NCBI GenBank assembly: GCA_037975125.1
Contig: JAJQOW010000014.1
Coordinates: 1,736,001-1,800,000, forward strand
Length of the DNA stretch: 64,000 nt
Reading direction: 5' to 3'
Source of the DNA: Latrodectus hesperus
Lineage: Eukaryota; Arthropoda; Arachnida; Araneae; Theridiidae
Position numbers and translations under genes: made by a program. Numbering within the stretch: position 1 is the first letter of the stretch; each line of letters begins with the position of its first letter. Below are positions 1 to 15,180 of this stretch, piece by piece. The notes beneath the pieces are model-generated. The model had not been told where the DNA came from, made no database searches, and saw only the letters and a list, made by a program, of their open reading frames with translations.

Positions 1-56
1 GTACGCCCGTAGTTCCCGTAGTGACAGCGCCCGTAGTTCAAAAATTCATTAACTTT

Positions 57-453
57 GTTGTTGTTGCTTATGACACTTGAACAAGCCAAACTCGCTATGC
101 CTTTGATAGTGCGGATTAAGTTAATAGAGAGCGTTTTTCGTTTGGATGAGAGCACCACGAAGGTGAAAGTACGACTTTGCTCTTTTTTTAAGGTGCCTCG
201 TCATTTTGAACCACAGTCAGGTGACGAGGCCACATCTGAGCTGGCACCCTCCTCTCCCCATCCACGCCACACCAGCGGAAGGACTCTGGACGTCACATAT
301 TAACGTGGACATGTCCGCAACCCACGGAGCTCCAGCAACCCAGTGAAGGAGAGTACACCGTGGTCACCCTCCCAACCACTGCCCGCGGCAAATGATGCTT
401 CACTCTGCTGAGCTAACGGGAAGCGGCGTGAAGCTACGGAGCCACTGGAGCTC
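57..453 (-). mobile_element. SINE family A, full-length copy
   Basis: The element reads on the minus strand from the head GAGCTCCAGTGGCTC to a CAACAACAAC tail (seen here as gttgttgttgc). It is flanked by the 11-bp duplication tcattaacttt at 46-56 and 454-464. The head contains TGGCTCnGTAG-like sequence resembling a pol III box A; a box B is not obvious. ORFs across it are incidental. Confidence 0.9.
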
Positions 454-465
454 TCATTAACTTTG

Positions 466-1486
466 ATTGACGAAATAAAATTAATTCAAGCGATCCGCTC
501 CGGAACTGTTCTCGCCTCAAGAAAGAAGCATGGGCTTATCTTTCTTTTAAAATTGTCGTATGTGTGTAATCGCGAGGGGTAAAGAAAAAGTATGGACGTA
601 TTTATCTGTTCTTCAACAGTATCTCAGCTTATTATTTTCAAAAGTACCCGTTTCCTACTTTGCTGATGATTTTGGAAAATATTATGACTTAGAATATTGC
701 AGTATACGCCTTTATTCTCCTCGCCATTGATAGGAATGTTTTGGAAAGTGGATGAAATGACTTCAAAACTTCATCCGATCCCATTCCACTCTGTAACTGA
801 ACGAAACAGTGAATGACTTTCTCTCCGAAAACACGTAGGAAGACCTTATTCAAACTAAAAGTATTTTCTCCTTCTTTTGATGATTACTATTTTATATGAC
901 GACGTTTAAAATTACTGGAAGAAAATGAATCATTATTTTTACATAATCTTCAAGACTTTATTTAACATGTTTCGTTTTACGCAAATGTTTTAAGTTTGAT
1001 GTTTAGCATTTTCGTAATGATAACTTGGCAGTTAATTTTGATCATTTCTGTGATTTTATCGACTTTTTCGACGACGGATCTGCCTGGCTGAAGAGAATTT
1101 TTTAATATCAAAAGTGTCTGAGCGGAATCGTCGAAAACCAAAAGTTACAGTATCGAGGCCACAAACGCCATCCATAATTTTAAAGCACCATATTCAAAAT
1201 TGTTGGATCCATGAGACCTACTGAAATATAATGAATTTCTTCCTCACTCTCATTTGACACGTTTTCCTGCATTTTTGTTTGCACAAAACTAAGGAATATT
1301 GATGTGCATTTTACTTTTTATTTGTAATGTATTACATTTCTTCAGTTTGGTAGTTGTTAATCGGCTTCTCCCGCGCCTTAATTGTTTGGCCCATCTAGAA
1401 AACCGGGTAGTATTTGCAGAACATTCATTAACACAACATCAATGATCAATGTGTTAAATGATTCTCACAAGTATTTATATATATAA
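466..1486. other. Unassigned AT-rich DNA
   Basis: No ORF, splice-bounded exon, TIR or repeat family was recognised here. Confidence 0.6.
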
Positions 1487-1797
<311 letters not shown>

Positions 1798-1862
1798 GGA
1801 GATAGATATAGATATAGGTATATAAACTTATATGATTATTTGAGCATTTAAAATTTATTCAT

Positions 1863-1990
1863 CCTATCGTAATGCCTTAGTGGTTGCTTGGAGAGAAAGG
1901 TTCCAGGTTCAATCACAGCCAATGTGGCTAATGAGAAAAAATGTCATTTAAAGAACGTGAGGTTTCTAAGATCCGGCACATCGGAGTGAC
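1863..1990 (+). mobile_element. tRNA-like SINE remnant, unassigned family
   Basis: Box A-like atgccttagtggttgc is followed about 25 bases later by box B-like ggttcaatcac, the spacing of a tRNA-derived head. The rest resembles none of the other families strongly. There is no target duplication and no second copy, so this is tentative. Confidence 0.35.
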
Positions 1991-3254
1991 TTAACATTTA
2001 TAAAGCATTTTGCAACAACATTGCAAACACACTTCATAACAATTGTTAACAATTATTAAGATTTCTATTTTATTTCTGTAAAAAATGTCTGTAAATTTAA
2101 AGCGACCGTCCCGTAAAAGCAGTCTTAAAGAACTGTCTGCTTAATTGTACCAAAAATTTTCAATTTGTTAATTATTTTGACATTAGCACATTCAAGTCAA
2201 CTCTAGAGTTTGATGATGAATTCTGGCAGTTCATCCTAGATATCGCCAAATCGTTCGCTTCCACGCGTATTTTATGCAAATGTGGAGAGACTGTGCTTTA
2301 TTTGGTGCTTCGAAGAAAAACAAACTGAAATATTTGCGACTGGACAATGAGCAGGTGCATCAGCAGAGGAGATGAATGCCGCCGATCAAAACATCCAAAA
2401 TCGCGCCACGAGATGAAGTATAGCGGAATATATCATGAGACGCTTTCTTCTATGAAGTTCAGTTGTTGGCCCTTACAAAAGTAACCGGCGAAAGGTATTG
2501 TCAACATGATTATTAGATGAACGACATGGCTTTCGCGTAAAATCTCTGTACATAGAAACACGCGTTAAAATGAAGGCACTGTTTTCAATGTATTTAAACA
2601 ATTTATCCGATATCTTCAAAATTCATTTCCAGGGGCATTATTTAGATTTATCACATGACACACCCTTTCGTTCACAGAAACTTTTTTCCAGTTAATTTGC
2701 TGGTACATGCATGGCTACAAATGTAGAATTTAGGTTATCCAAATATTATTTTAATTATCTATCAATTATATATACATATGAGGTAATGTGCATATAAATG
2801 GTTTTAGCATCCGTAAAATTATCAAAAATGAGTACTAAAAATTGACTGCTCTGAAAAGGTTATTCTAGGAATGAATTTGTTGTGGTTTGAATAGATGAAA
2901 TCGATTCGTCCCTTTAACTACAATAAAATAAATATAATTAATATTCTTAATTTTAAAAGTGTTTTAAACTGTTTGGGTTTTAAATTATAACTTTAAATTA
3001 GAGAGTTGAAGATTCAATCTATAAAGAACTCTGTTGACCATTGGATTGTTTTTCTTCATTCTCGACATATGAAGAAGCATACGCTGTATGAAAGTACTGT
3101 ACTGTTGCTTCAGCAGATGTCGTATTTTGACCCTAAGGAACCCTTAATAAATAATCTCTCCTCCCTTTAAGTGATGGTCCCCGTCAAACCTCGCGCATCA
3201 TGTGGGTGGCCTGCAAAAATCACTTAGCAATTGCTTGAAAAGATGGCCGTTCTT
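1991..3254. other. Unassigned DNA
   Basis: The part around 2200-2500 is less A+T-rich than its flanks but contains no long ORF or recognised motif. Nothing else was seen. Confidence 0.55.
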
Positions 3255-3266
3255 ACAATTTATCCT

Positions 3267-3675
3267 AGAGCTCCTGTGGCTCAGTAGCTTCACGCCGCTT
3301 CCCGTAAGCTCAGCAAATTGAAGCATCATTTGCCGCGGGCAGTGGTTGGGAGGGTGACCACGGTGTACTCTTCTTCACTGGGTTGCTGGAACTCCGTGGG
3401 TTGGGAACGTGTCCACGTTAATATGTGACGTCCAAAGTCCTTCCGCTGGTGTGGCGTGGATGTGGAGAGGAGGGTGCCAGCTCAGGTGTGGCTTCGTCAC
3501 CTGACCGTGGTTCTAAATGACGAGGCACCTTTAAAAAAGAGCAAAATCGTACTTTCACCTTCGTGGTGCTCATGATCCAAACGAAAGATGCATCTCTATT
3601 GACTTAAATCGCACAGCCAACGGCATAGCGAGCTTGGCTTGCCAAGTGTCATAGGCAACAAAGAACAACAAACAA
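3267..3675 (+). mobile_element. SINE family A, full-length copy
   Basis: The head gagctcctgtggctcagtag is at the left and a CAACAA-type tail at the right. A perfect 12-bp duplication, acaatttatcct, lies at 3255-3266 and 3676-3687. It is in the opposite orientation to the copy at 57-453, and the body is strongly similar to the copies at 53648 and 60033. Confidence 0.92.
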
Positions 3676-3687
3676 ACAATTTATCCT

Positions 3688-4360
3688 TTAAATAATCTCT
3701 TCGATAAATTTACAATTTCATTTATTGACTGATCATAAAATTAAAGAATTAATAAAATAAATCAAATATTTATATGCTGCCAAAAATTTGACTTTGGAAA
3801 CACAAAAACATTGTCCGAAACTTTAAAATTACTGTTTTTTTTTTTTTAAATTTTTTTAAGAGAGAGAAGGTCAATCTTCACGACAATAGCACCATATTTT
3901 CAACTAGTGTCTAAAAGATGTAAACAATTCCTTGAAATAACTCGCGAGATATATTTTAGAGTATCTCATGATACATTTTTTACTCAAAAATAAAATTGTA
4001 TCCCGTTTTTCATCTCTTCTCTCTTTGTGGGATGAAGCATATACTTCACACCCATTATTTAATTGCGCCATCCCAATTCTTCTGATTGTATAAATATCAA
4101 AAACATTCATAATCCCTTCTATTATTTTTACATCAAGAGCGATACATTTGATTTTATAGGTATACATCAATTCAATTATTTTCTCAAAATTACACTTTTA
4201 AAATTTTCCCCCATTTTTAAGCATTATTTATTTAAACAATAATATTATAGTATTTAATTTTTAGTGTTAATTATGAGTTATTAAAATTATGCAATCACGT
4301 TTATTCGGACCCATCAGAATATCAACAATCCACTCTTACAGATGCGCAGCTTAATTTAAT
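3688..4360. other. Unassigned AT-rich DNA
   Basis: An 88-codon ORF on the minus strand (3904-4170) shows no recognisable motif and has strongly AT-driven composition. I treat this stretch as non-coding. Confidence 0.55.
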
Positions 4361-4375
4361 ATTACGGATAGTAAT

Positions 4376-4652
4376 GTTGTTTGTTATCGTGTACCATCTA
4401 GGCTTGCAATATGGGGTGTGCAGCTCCACTTTTCCAACTGAACCCTATTTTGGTGTGGAGTCCGACTTCCTCAGTACACACATGCCATAGGGACCCGTTT
4501 GTAGGGTAGGCAACCATTCACTCCACATTCATACAAGGAAAGTACAAAGCCAGGATAGATAGAGAAAGTACATCCATGCCCGAACCGGGATTCGAACCCA
4601 GGACCTCCCTATCCGCAGTCAGGCACGCTGACCACTAGACAAGTTGGGCGAC
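4376..4652 (-). mobile_element. SINE family B, full-length copy
   Basis: On the minus strand the head gtcgcccaacttgtctagtgg carries a box A-like CTAGTGG, and ggttcgaatccc is a textbook box B. The core includes ggcatggatg and a CTATAAACGGGT-like segment (here diverged), and the tail is acgataacaaacaac-like. The flanks attacggatagtaat (4361-4375) and attacagatactaat (4653-4667) match at 13 of 15 positions, an aged target duplication. Confidence 0.88.
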
Positions 4653-4667
4653 ATTACAGATACTAAT

Positions 4668-7600
4668 AGTAAATTAGTATAGAGATCAAACTAATTATTA
4701 TTTTAATTGATTAAATTTAGAAAAAACAGTGTCTTCTGCGTCACAAAAAATTATCAAAATGCACCGGGATAAACAGAGTTTTATTGAAACCACATAAAAT
4801 GATGTACTATAAACATAAATGAATGATAGTAAAATGATGTATATTATTTTTTCGCAAAAAAAGGAATTTGATTTTTAATTAATCTGAAATATAAAATAGT
4901 CTATAATTGCAAAATAAATATAAATCTAGATACACTTTTTTTCTTTTTGTTAAGGAAATTAAAGTTTCATTCGTGATCTATTGTTGATATATTAAAAATA
5001 GTTTGGAGAAAAAATGGGGCAGAAAAATGGGCATAACTATAGTGAAGCACCCAAATTAGAAATTTCCTGGAGAATGAAATCTCATTCACTGATACGAAAT
5101 AAACTTTTGAATTTTTTTATTCGTTAACTTTTAAAGAGTGCTTATAATATTCATATTTAAATATCTGAGTTTGATATTTAAAAAGAGAATTTGATTTCTG
5201 AGATGGACAAAAAGCAGAAATACTATTTTGTATTCGGATATTAGTTGATTTTATTGTACATTTATGTTACATTTCTCACCTATAACTTAATATTCGATAT
5301 TGTCCAGTACATAGAAAAAATCTTTAAATGATGAGCTTGCAGATTGTCTCTAATTTCTTTATTTAGTTGAGAAATATATTTTCTGGAAGAAAAGACGCGT
5401 CACTTACGAGAAATCATTGGAAAACAATTGATTTGGAAAAGTCACGCTAAGTTAAATTGCTAGTATCTTCTCCATGACGTCACAGCGGCTAAATCTTGAA
5501 CTCATATTTTATGATATATAGCTTGCCTATTAAGGAAAATGTATAAAATGAAAACTTAAAATAAAAATTGTTTTGAAAGAAAGATAACTTGTCACTGGTT
5601 GCTCATGTCTCTTCGCGGGTTCAGCACAATGAATTTCGAAGCTCTTTCGCTGAACCGAAAGCTTTAAAAACTATAGACTGACCCACGTTTGCGAATGCGC
5701 TCATCCGCTCATATCATGTTTTAAAAATTATCACACAATAAGATGATGTTAAATTGAATAAAAAAATTTTTTCGTTGCTAATTTCCAACCCAGTCTGACG
5801 AAGTTAGACCAGATCCTTGAATTCTTTAAAAATAGAAGACAAGAAGAAATTTCTTCCCAAAAGAGAACCAGACATTCTAAAATGTATTTAGCGGAAGCCC
5901 AGATGTTAGAAGCATTTTGGATTAAGAGGATAGGAAACCCTCAGAAAATGTAAGGCTGCTGCAGGTTTTCCTCCAGATGAGCTTGTTCTACTATCTCTGT
6001 ACTGCAATACCAATGCTTCTTAACTAGTGATATTTCTGCAAACAAAAAAAATCAAAGTAGATAAGCTCTGAAGGAATCGGTGGACACATTACCAAAAATT
6101 ATCTGCCATTTCATCGGTGAAAATTTCCATGTGGAACGGGATTCGCAGCTGGAAATAAATGTCTTGTTGAAGAGAAATGAGCTTTATAACTTGAATAAAA
6201 GAGCGTCACTTGTTTCTTCCAGATCTAATTAAAAAGATGTTGCATCGAGCTTCGGCTATCAGCAAGAATTCAAAGGTCGTCCTAATTTATTTCATTCAAA
6301 ATAGGGCCAACATCGACTGCAAATAGTTCCTGAGCAAAAGTCTGGCTTTCGGTGGCATGTGAAAAATTTATATTTGAATTTCAATGTAGATTCTCATCTA
6401 TCTAAAGAATTATTGATTTTCCTGTCTGCATTCAAAATTTTACGTGTCACATTTCAGGATTTTTTAAAATTATGATTAAAAAAGTATTTGTGCCTGCAAA
6501 AATAATTACAGCAAACACTACAACATGGGAAGCCTTAAAAAAGGCAGATTCTTCACTACCAATATATTTATAACAGCAAATATACGAACTGAATGTCGTC
6601 CAAGAATCATATGCTGCGTATCCTCTCTCTGGCGATGCTCTTGATATCTTTACATCCTAATATTATCAATGATGATAGTATGTGTAGCAAACTCTTTTGG
6701 ATCAGTGTCTGCCTCAGCTCTAAAAATTAAACGCACTTAAATGATGCTTCTTTTCAAAAATTTCAGTTGTTAAAATGTTTTAAAATTTTGTATTAATAAA
6801 ATAAAAAAAATAACAAATAAAAAATATTGAAATTTTTTTACACAATATCTATATTCTAATTTAAAATAAATGATTATTTTTATTTTAAGAATACTTATTT
6901 ATTTGTTCAAGGAAATTTAAGACATTTTATTAATTTTGCGGTTTATTCTCTTTATTAAAAATTTATTTTTACCTCATAAAAGTGTGGTGCAGATCTTTTT
7001 TTTTGGGGGGGGGTTGGTTCATTTGCATAATGCACCTGTGTAACGCTTTTATAACTTATATCAAAATGGAAATTAGACAATAAAAATGAAACAGAAAAAA
7101 AATATTCCTTTTAAATTGATATTTTTTCATTATTTTGGAAGATATTGTAATTAAAACAGGCAAAAAAATGCAACAAAAAGGAATATTTCATCTATACAGG
7201 GAGATATACAATTTTGAGCAGTGCATTTTTTAATTTTTATTTTGTAAAAATTTCTGTAAACAATCACATTATGCAGGGGATGACAAAAATATTGGTACTA
7301 TAGTATTCACTAGTATTCCCTTTCTACTATGAACTCAATTGGCATGAAAAATAAAATGCTTTCCTTTTGTAAACAACTCAAGAGAAGAAGTCACAAAATT
7401 CCTGACAACCATTTCAGTTTAGGGAGAAGAGCGAAGAAATAACCTCCTCGAGGGGCCAGAAGAAAGACGATTGGCTACTATTTTCCGTGAACTGCTTTAC
7501 AAAATTGTAATTGTTATACTTCTGTGTTTGAAAATGTGAGATTTTTTTACTTAAATAATGCCACACTATTATTAGCACAATTAAGGAAAATTTCTCGGTG

Positions 7601-7724
7601 CTTCTTAAAAGATTTTGAAAATAAAATGTATTACTGAGAAGTTTTAAGCTTTCTTCATGAATGTTATTAATTATCTTTAAAGAAAATTAAAATGTCAAAA
7701 CAAATTTTCTTACCAAATTTTATA
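4668..7724. other. About 3 kb of unassigned AT-rich DNA
   Basis: I see no SINE family, TIR pair, microsatellite longer than about 20 bases or plausible exon. A T-run followed by a nine-base G-run near 7000 is the only simple-sequence oddity. Confidence 0.55.
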
Positions 7725-7736
7725 AAAATGAAAGTT

Positions 7737-8012
7737 GTTGTTGTTGTTGCTTATATGACACTTGGACAAGCCAAGCTCGCTATGCCTTTGCATTGCGAAT
7801 TAAGTCAATGGAGAGCGTCTTTCGTTTGGATTAGAGCACCACGAAGGGGAAAAAGCACGACTTTGCTCTTTTTAAGGTGCCTCATAATTTTGAACCATGG
7901 TCAGGTAACAAGGCCACATTTGAGCTGGCACCCTCCTCTCCACATCCACGCCACACCAGCGGAAGGACTTTGGACGTCACAGATTAACGTGGACACGTCC
8001 CCAACCCACGGT
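7737..8012 (-). mobile_element. SINE family A, 5'-truncated copy
   Basis: It shares the tail and body of family A but ends at the internal ccaacccacgg segment, lacking the last 120 or so bases that hold the tRNA-like head. Both ends carry the perfect 12-bp duplication aaaatgaaagtt (7725-7736 and 8013-8024). The truncation therefore occurred at integration, as in target-primed reverse transcription. Confidence 0.9.
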
Positions 8013-8024
8013 AAAATGAAAGTT

Positions 8025-8701
8025 TAGTCAGTATAATGTTTACAAAATATTCTGAAGAAACTTTTATACGTTGTAGCTCTCTTACAATAGAACGCGGAAG
8101 TCCTGTCGAAGCCAGAAAAATATTTCAAACTTTACCGTCTAATAAAGCAATTTCATTACAAAGCGCCTAAAAAATTGTGAAGTGGAAATTCTCTGGCATT
8201 AACCTTGCACAATTTACTGCTGGCACTTTACGTACGTAGCATCATCTTTGTCTGCAAAGGGGAATTCCAATAAAATTAACAAAAAAAATTTTTTTTCGCG
8301 GTCAAATGACAAAAAAATTTGTAAAGGAACCTGATTTCTGAGAAAGATATATAACTTCTATTGAAGAAATGAGAAAATTATTAATGTGTGTGTCTTTAAT
8401 TCATGATTAACATTTTTATTCACTTTAATGTTGAATATGTAAAGATAATTCTTTTCGATTAATCTTGACTAAAGCCAAGGATTCCTTTGCCTCTTCAATT
8501 CTGAAATTGAGACCTCCAGCGGTGCAATTTAGAAGTTACGGCACTGAAAAGGTAGAGGGGATTCTATAATAGTGTTACCCAAGCTCCAGATGTTTCTTTT
8601 CTTCCCTCTTTTTACATCTGTTGGGAATTCAGGTGCATTTCTGTGGGTGTCCCTCATCAGTCACTTTGGTCTCCTTCAAGTCCTTCCACAAATGGTTATC
8701 A
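8025..8701. other. Unassigned DNA
   Basis: No gene or repeat was recognised. An open frame beginning at 8572 runs into the TIR element and has no known motif. Confidence 0.55.
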
Positions 8702-8709
8702 CGCAGTCC

Positions 8710-9539
8710 GGAACAAGTTCAGTATCCCCATACACTGATTTCTCGCCAAATCTGGTAACCGTTGTTTACGTTGTAGTGTTGCCGATTTCAGCTTTTGTTT
8801 TTATTGTAGTGTTGCCAAATTTAGTTTTTGTTACTATTTTTATTTTTTCGTTGCCAGATTCCGTTTTTCTCGTGTTTTAAATAATTTTTACGTTACATAT
8901 GTGTTTTTTTTAGTGGCAATAGCTTTTTTAGTTTCACTTCGAGAACTTTCTTTGCTAATTGTTCTACGTTTTAATTGCTAGTCATTTTAATTTCGTTTAC
9001 TGTTGCTGATGGAATCAGTGGATTTCCCACTCTTGTGTTTCGTTGTCGCCATTTAGGATTCGCAAATATTAATTTTTTAAGGGAAATTTGATTTGGAGAA
9101 GGTGTAATTATTTTATTTTATTTCTATTGCTTACATGTATTTTTTTATTGTATTCGTGTTTCATTTTTATTTACTTAAAATGTGTATATATTTATAGAAA
9201 CATTTTATTCATATTTTTTTTAAATTTTGAAAAATGTTTATATTCGAAAAATAAGTTTTTGCATGCTTTTTTTTGTAAAATTAGATAATTATTTTTACTG
9301 AAATGTGACACTGGTGACCAACGAATAAAATGTCGAAATAAATATACCAATCAGCATGTTAGCTTAACTTCATATCAAGTAAGTCCATTATTTATATTTA
9401 TTTCCCTTTTTAAATTTTTTGCAATGCTTATTTTTCGATCGAACTTAGGGACATTTCCCGTTTTAATAAACGCGCGCCTAGCTTGGATACAAAAAATTTC
9501 GTCGCGTCGCCAAGTGTATGGGGATACTGAACTTGTTCC
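8710..9539. mobile_element. 830-bp TIR element with 8-bp target duplication
   Basis: The left end 8710-8736 and the right end 9513-9539 are perfect 27-bp inverted repeats starting GGAACAAGTTCAG. They are flanked by the direct repeat cgcagtcc at 8702-8709 and 9540-9547. An 8-bp duplication is usual for hAT-type and some other DNA transposons. No transposase is encoded, so it would be non-autonomous. The interior is T-rich and includes a degenerate GTTGCC-containing tandem repeat near 8775-8860. Superfamily assignment is inference. Confidence 0.87.
8750..8870. repeat. Degenerate tandem repeat inside the TIR element
   Basis: The motif GTTGCCnnATT followed by a run like nnTTTTTGTT recurs three times at a period of roughly 45 bases. 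It is similar by eye but not identical. Confidence 0.55.
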
Positions 9540-9744
9540 CGCAGTCCTTCTCACGTTCTCAGTTTCGTCCCAGGGCAGCGTTTCTTACCCAACTGTCCAA
9601 CGGCTGAGGAATAAAAAATAAACAGAATCAAATCGCGATTAATTCATGCAAATTGATTTTGTGGTAAATGGAATGTCTAAGTAAAAATTAGAGAATTTTA
9701 GGAAGCGTTTTTTAGAAATCGCAAAGCTGATAACGAAGGACTCA

Positions 9745-9995
9745 AGGGTGTGGTAAGGCACTTTTATATTCAGCCCTTAAATTGAATTTTGGGAATATTT
9801 TTCATAAACAGTGGGCCGTATTCACATGTCACAAGCTAGGAATCCCGGAAAGCACCCACCCTGCTTACGCAGAAGCCAGAAACTCAACATCTATCTTCCG
9901 TTGTTTATCAATGACTGTAATTGAACCCGAAATCTTTCAATCGAAAAGCGCAATGAACCATGGTACACTCCGGAGGAGCTGCAGAAGATTCAGAC
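9745..9995 (-). mobile_element. SINE family H, diverged copy
   Basis: It shares ggcactttnatattc, gtgggccgtattca and aagcacccacc, in order, with the copies at 20905 and 31565. A box B-like element (ggttcaattacag on the minus strand) lies in the head part. No target duplication was found. Confidence 0.5.
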
Positions 9996-12900
9996 GCCAA
10001 AGTTACATTTATCTGAAGCTCGTGATTAGAAACGCAGCACACCCAAAATAAATACACATAACTATAACCATGTTCGTGTGATTATAAAACAGGCGGTCTC
10101 AGCTGCATCAGTCAAGAGAAGGACAATCAACGTTATCTCGTCACTCAACGACGATTCACACCAACAGAAGAATTATTAGGGTCTCATAAAAATGAGAGGG
10201 CATATTCTTTGCACCTGCGCGATTGCCTCTGTCCTGTTAACAAAGCTTCTCCTTTAGTTGAAATTCAAGGTCACAAATACTAACGAAACGTCCCAAAAAT
10301 TTCAAGTGCTTCATGATTTTCATTTTCCATCTAGGTTGGATTATAAAAGTTATGAGAATATTTCTTCATTCATTTCTTGAAATGTTCAAGAAATTCTCAT
10401 GTCCGTTTTTTCATTTTATAAAATACTTTTTCTTTGTGTGAATTACCAAGTAAATCAATCTATACCTGTAAATCATATATTTATATTTATGAATTAAATA
10501 ATTTCAATTTGTTTTAATTTAAGTGCAATTTGATTATCTGCATACCTCTTATTTGCTGATATGAATTTCAATAAAGTGTAATGAACACTTCGCACTGTGT
10601 GTGAATATTTCTGTGCCAAAGTTGTGTCTATTTCATCTGTGTTCCAATTACTGTACTTCAACGAATTTCACAAAAGGGGCGAGTTTTCCAGAGTGCTCCG
10701 TAATGAATGCAGCTTCGGTAATTGGTTCAAAATGCCTCGGAAAGCGTCGTTTCTCTGGAGCGACAACAAGAAGCAGCTGAGTACTTAATGAGGCTTTGTT
10801 TAGTTCCTTTTGTTTCGAGGTTGACAGGCTGGCTGGCTCTTCGATTCTCTTTTCCCGCGCATTTATTTGCCCTTCTCGCAGCCGCATTAAAATATAAATC
10901 GAGTCCATAAAAAGCCTTGAAATGGGATTTATATTTGGAAGTGGATTGAAAATTGCAGAATCTTTGCAATATAAACTTCTTCAATGCTCTCTATCCTCAA
11001 AGTAAAAAAATGTAAATATATGAAATAAAATTTTATGAATCCAGCAGGGAAATCAGTGACTTTATTGCCAGTTTAATTACTTTTATTTATAGTATCCATA
11101 CATTTATATTTGTTTTTTTTACGAAAAGTGTCTCTCTGTGTTTCCACTCATTGAATTTTAGGAATACGCATTGAACGACAGGAAGAAGCCTCTGTCGACC
11201 CGCGACGCAAAAGAGGTGTCCATACATTAAGCCATTTTTCACGCATGCGCAGTGCATTTGATATTCGGTGAAAAAGAATAAGACGAAAATTCTAGTCTAG
11301 CAATGCTTCATGCAGAATATAATTTCAAGCTGGCGAGATGAGAATAAAAGAGCCTAATGTTAGAGAGATTTGATATGAATTGGCGTGTTTTTCTTTTTAA
11401 CATTTTCGCAGAGGATAGATAAGCTGTTTTGAAAACAATGAATTCCTGTAACGTGAAAAATTACTAATTGCCCATATTCCTGATGAATGGAACAAAACAG
11501 AATCAGTGATGCATTGTTCAAACAACTTTACGGCATATCTCATCTTTACATTCCTTGGAATGCAATCAGCACCTGAACTTTCAGTTTGACTGCTGCCTCA
11601 ATTTTAGAATGGTTTGGAATCAATTTCTAAAGCTTTCAGCCAAACTTGAGAAAAAAAGTGACCGCTTAGAGGCCTTATTTTATGTAACCAATCTTAAGAC
11701 CCTGTTGTAGACATACTTTAGTGAGAGTTTCGATCATGCATGTCAGCAAAGACGAACGTACCATATCGAACACATTTATTCCAGAGCAGTTCATTATAAT
11801 GATAATACGCAATGTGTGCAAAGGTTAAAATGAAAATAGTACATGTATACAACATGTTTTCTATAGTGTGAAAGTGCGCATTTTCCTCTTAATGAAGACA
11901 CCTCAAATTATTCTTTCAATTTATTTTTGGTTTTAATGACGACCCATTGTTCTCTAGCGAGTGTGACCTCAATGGTTTGTTATTTTGAAGTTGACTCAAT
12001 TAACTAAAAGGATTTGCATAATTTTTCGAATCTGTATTTTGATTTAAAACAGTTCTTGATATTCATTCTTCACACTTTTTTTCACACAAGAGTGCATAAA
12101 TATATGATGCAACAATTATTCTTCTTCCTCTTCATGTTTAAAAATTATTTCAATCTTGGCAATGGTTATACTAGAATGTATACACGCATATCTATATTCT
12201 CCCGCGACTAATAAAATTGCCAAAACTAAGTTTTTGTTTTTTTGATTTTTAAATCAAGTATACCGTTTAGACATTTTTAAATATTTTCTCATTGTTGTAT
12301 TTTCTCACTATCTTTATGTTCCAAAATATCTCACATGTAATGAATGACTCATTCCTTTGCTGGAAAAAACTATAATCATTGTCGCTATAAAATAACATTT
12401 AATAAACATTAAATGAAATTTATTGTACCTATTGTAATAAATAAAAATATTTTATTTAAGTATAAATAAATATATATAAATATAAATAAGTATAAATATA
12501 AATATTATAAATATTATAGTATAAATATAAATATTATAAGTATAAATAAAAATATTTTATTTATACTTTTTACTGATTTTTAAAAAAACTCACTTTAAAT
12601 TTTAACTAAAATAGTCAACAAATTGTTCAATATTTTATCAGATTATTCTTTATATCAAACAGTGTTATATACTGAGATATACTTGTCAACTGCAAGCAAT
12701 TCATAGACTCAAATTTGCCTAAATAAAAATAACTTGAAAGAGGTCAACTTTTTTATCAATTTTTTTAAATACCCTCTTTATGATAAATATGAATGCTGAT
12801 AATTTGATAAATATGAAACTGTTATGAACTTTTATCAAAAAATTCGTAATATTTTTACAATTTTGACAAAAAAAAAAATGTTTTGCGTTAAAATATATTT

Positions 12901-13198
12901 TTTTAATGTGAGACATTTTTTCAATGAAAGCTACATATATTGATGGAAATCGTTTAAATAAAGTAAATTTTTCAAGCACAACTGCAGGATTTCCAACACT
13001 GATTGAAAAACTGGACCTACTTTTATTGGTCTTTGATCAACGCTTTATTTGTTACAATAGCAGTCAATCCCCCATCAAAAGGATCTCATTCAAATAATAA
13101 AAGATTTACTATGAAGCAACGAATATATATATTTTTTGAATTATTTGACATCAAAGATTATCGAGTACTGATTTTATAGTAATTATTTAAAAATTAAT

Positions 13199-13202
<4 letters not shown>
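9996..13202. other. About 3.2 kb of unassigned DNA
   Basis: Short overlapping ORFs near 10597-10984 have no recognisable domain. A near NRF1-like sequence, cgcatgcgcagt, occurs at about 11242 without an adjacent gene. Nothing else was supported except the AT repeat block listed separately. Confidence 0.5.
12440..12565. repeat. AT-rich degenerate tandem repeat (TATAAATA units)
   Basis: Units such as ataaatataaata recur for about 120 bases and are bracketed by two copies of the near-palindromic aaaatattttattta. Confidence 0.75.
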
Positions 13203-15045
<1,843 letters not shown>

Positions 15046-15180
15046 TCCTTTATGACTAGCTCTCAACCTTTCACTAACTCATGAGTTCGATTCCCACGTG
15101 GTTCGAAAAGGCTTAGAAAACTATGTGCTCTTGCCACATACAGAGAGCTCATTCATCCGTCACCGAAAAATCAACTGAGC
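15046..15180 (+). mobile_element. Possible tRNA-like SINE remnant
   Basis: A good box B (gagttcgattccc) is preceded by gactagctctcaac, a weak box A. No other copy in the window matches its body and no target duplication is visible. Confidence 0.3.

Noticed and set aside
11230..11260. NRF1-like cgcatgcgcag as a promoter
   Set aside because: No gene start, TATA or initiator context nearby; a single short match is not enough.
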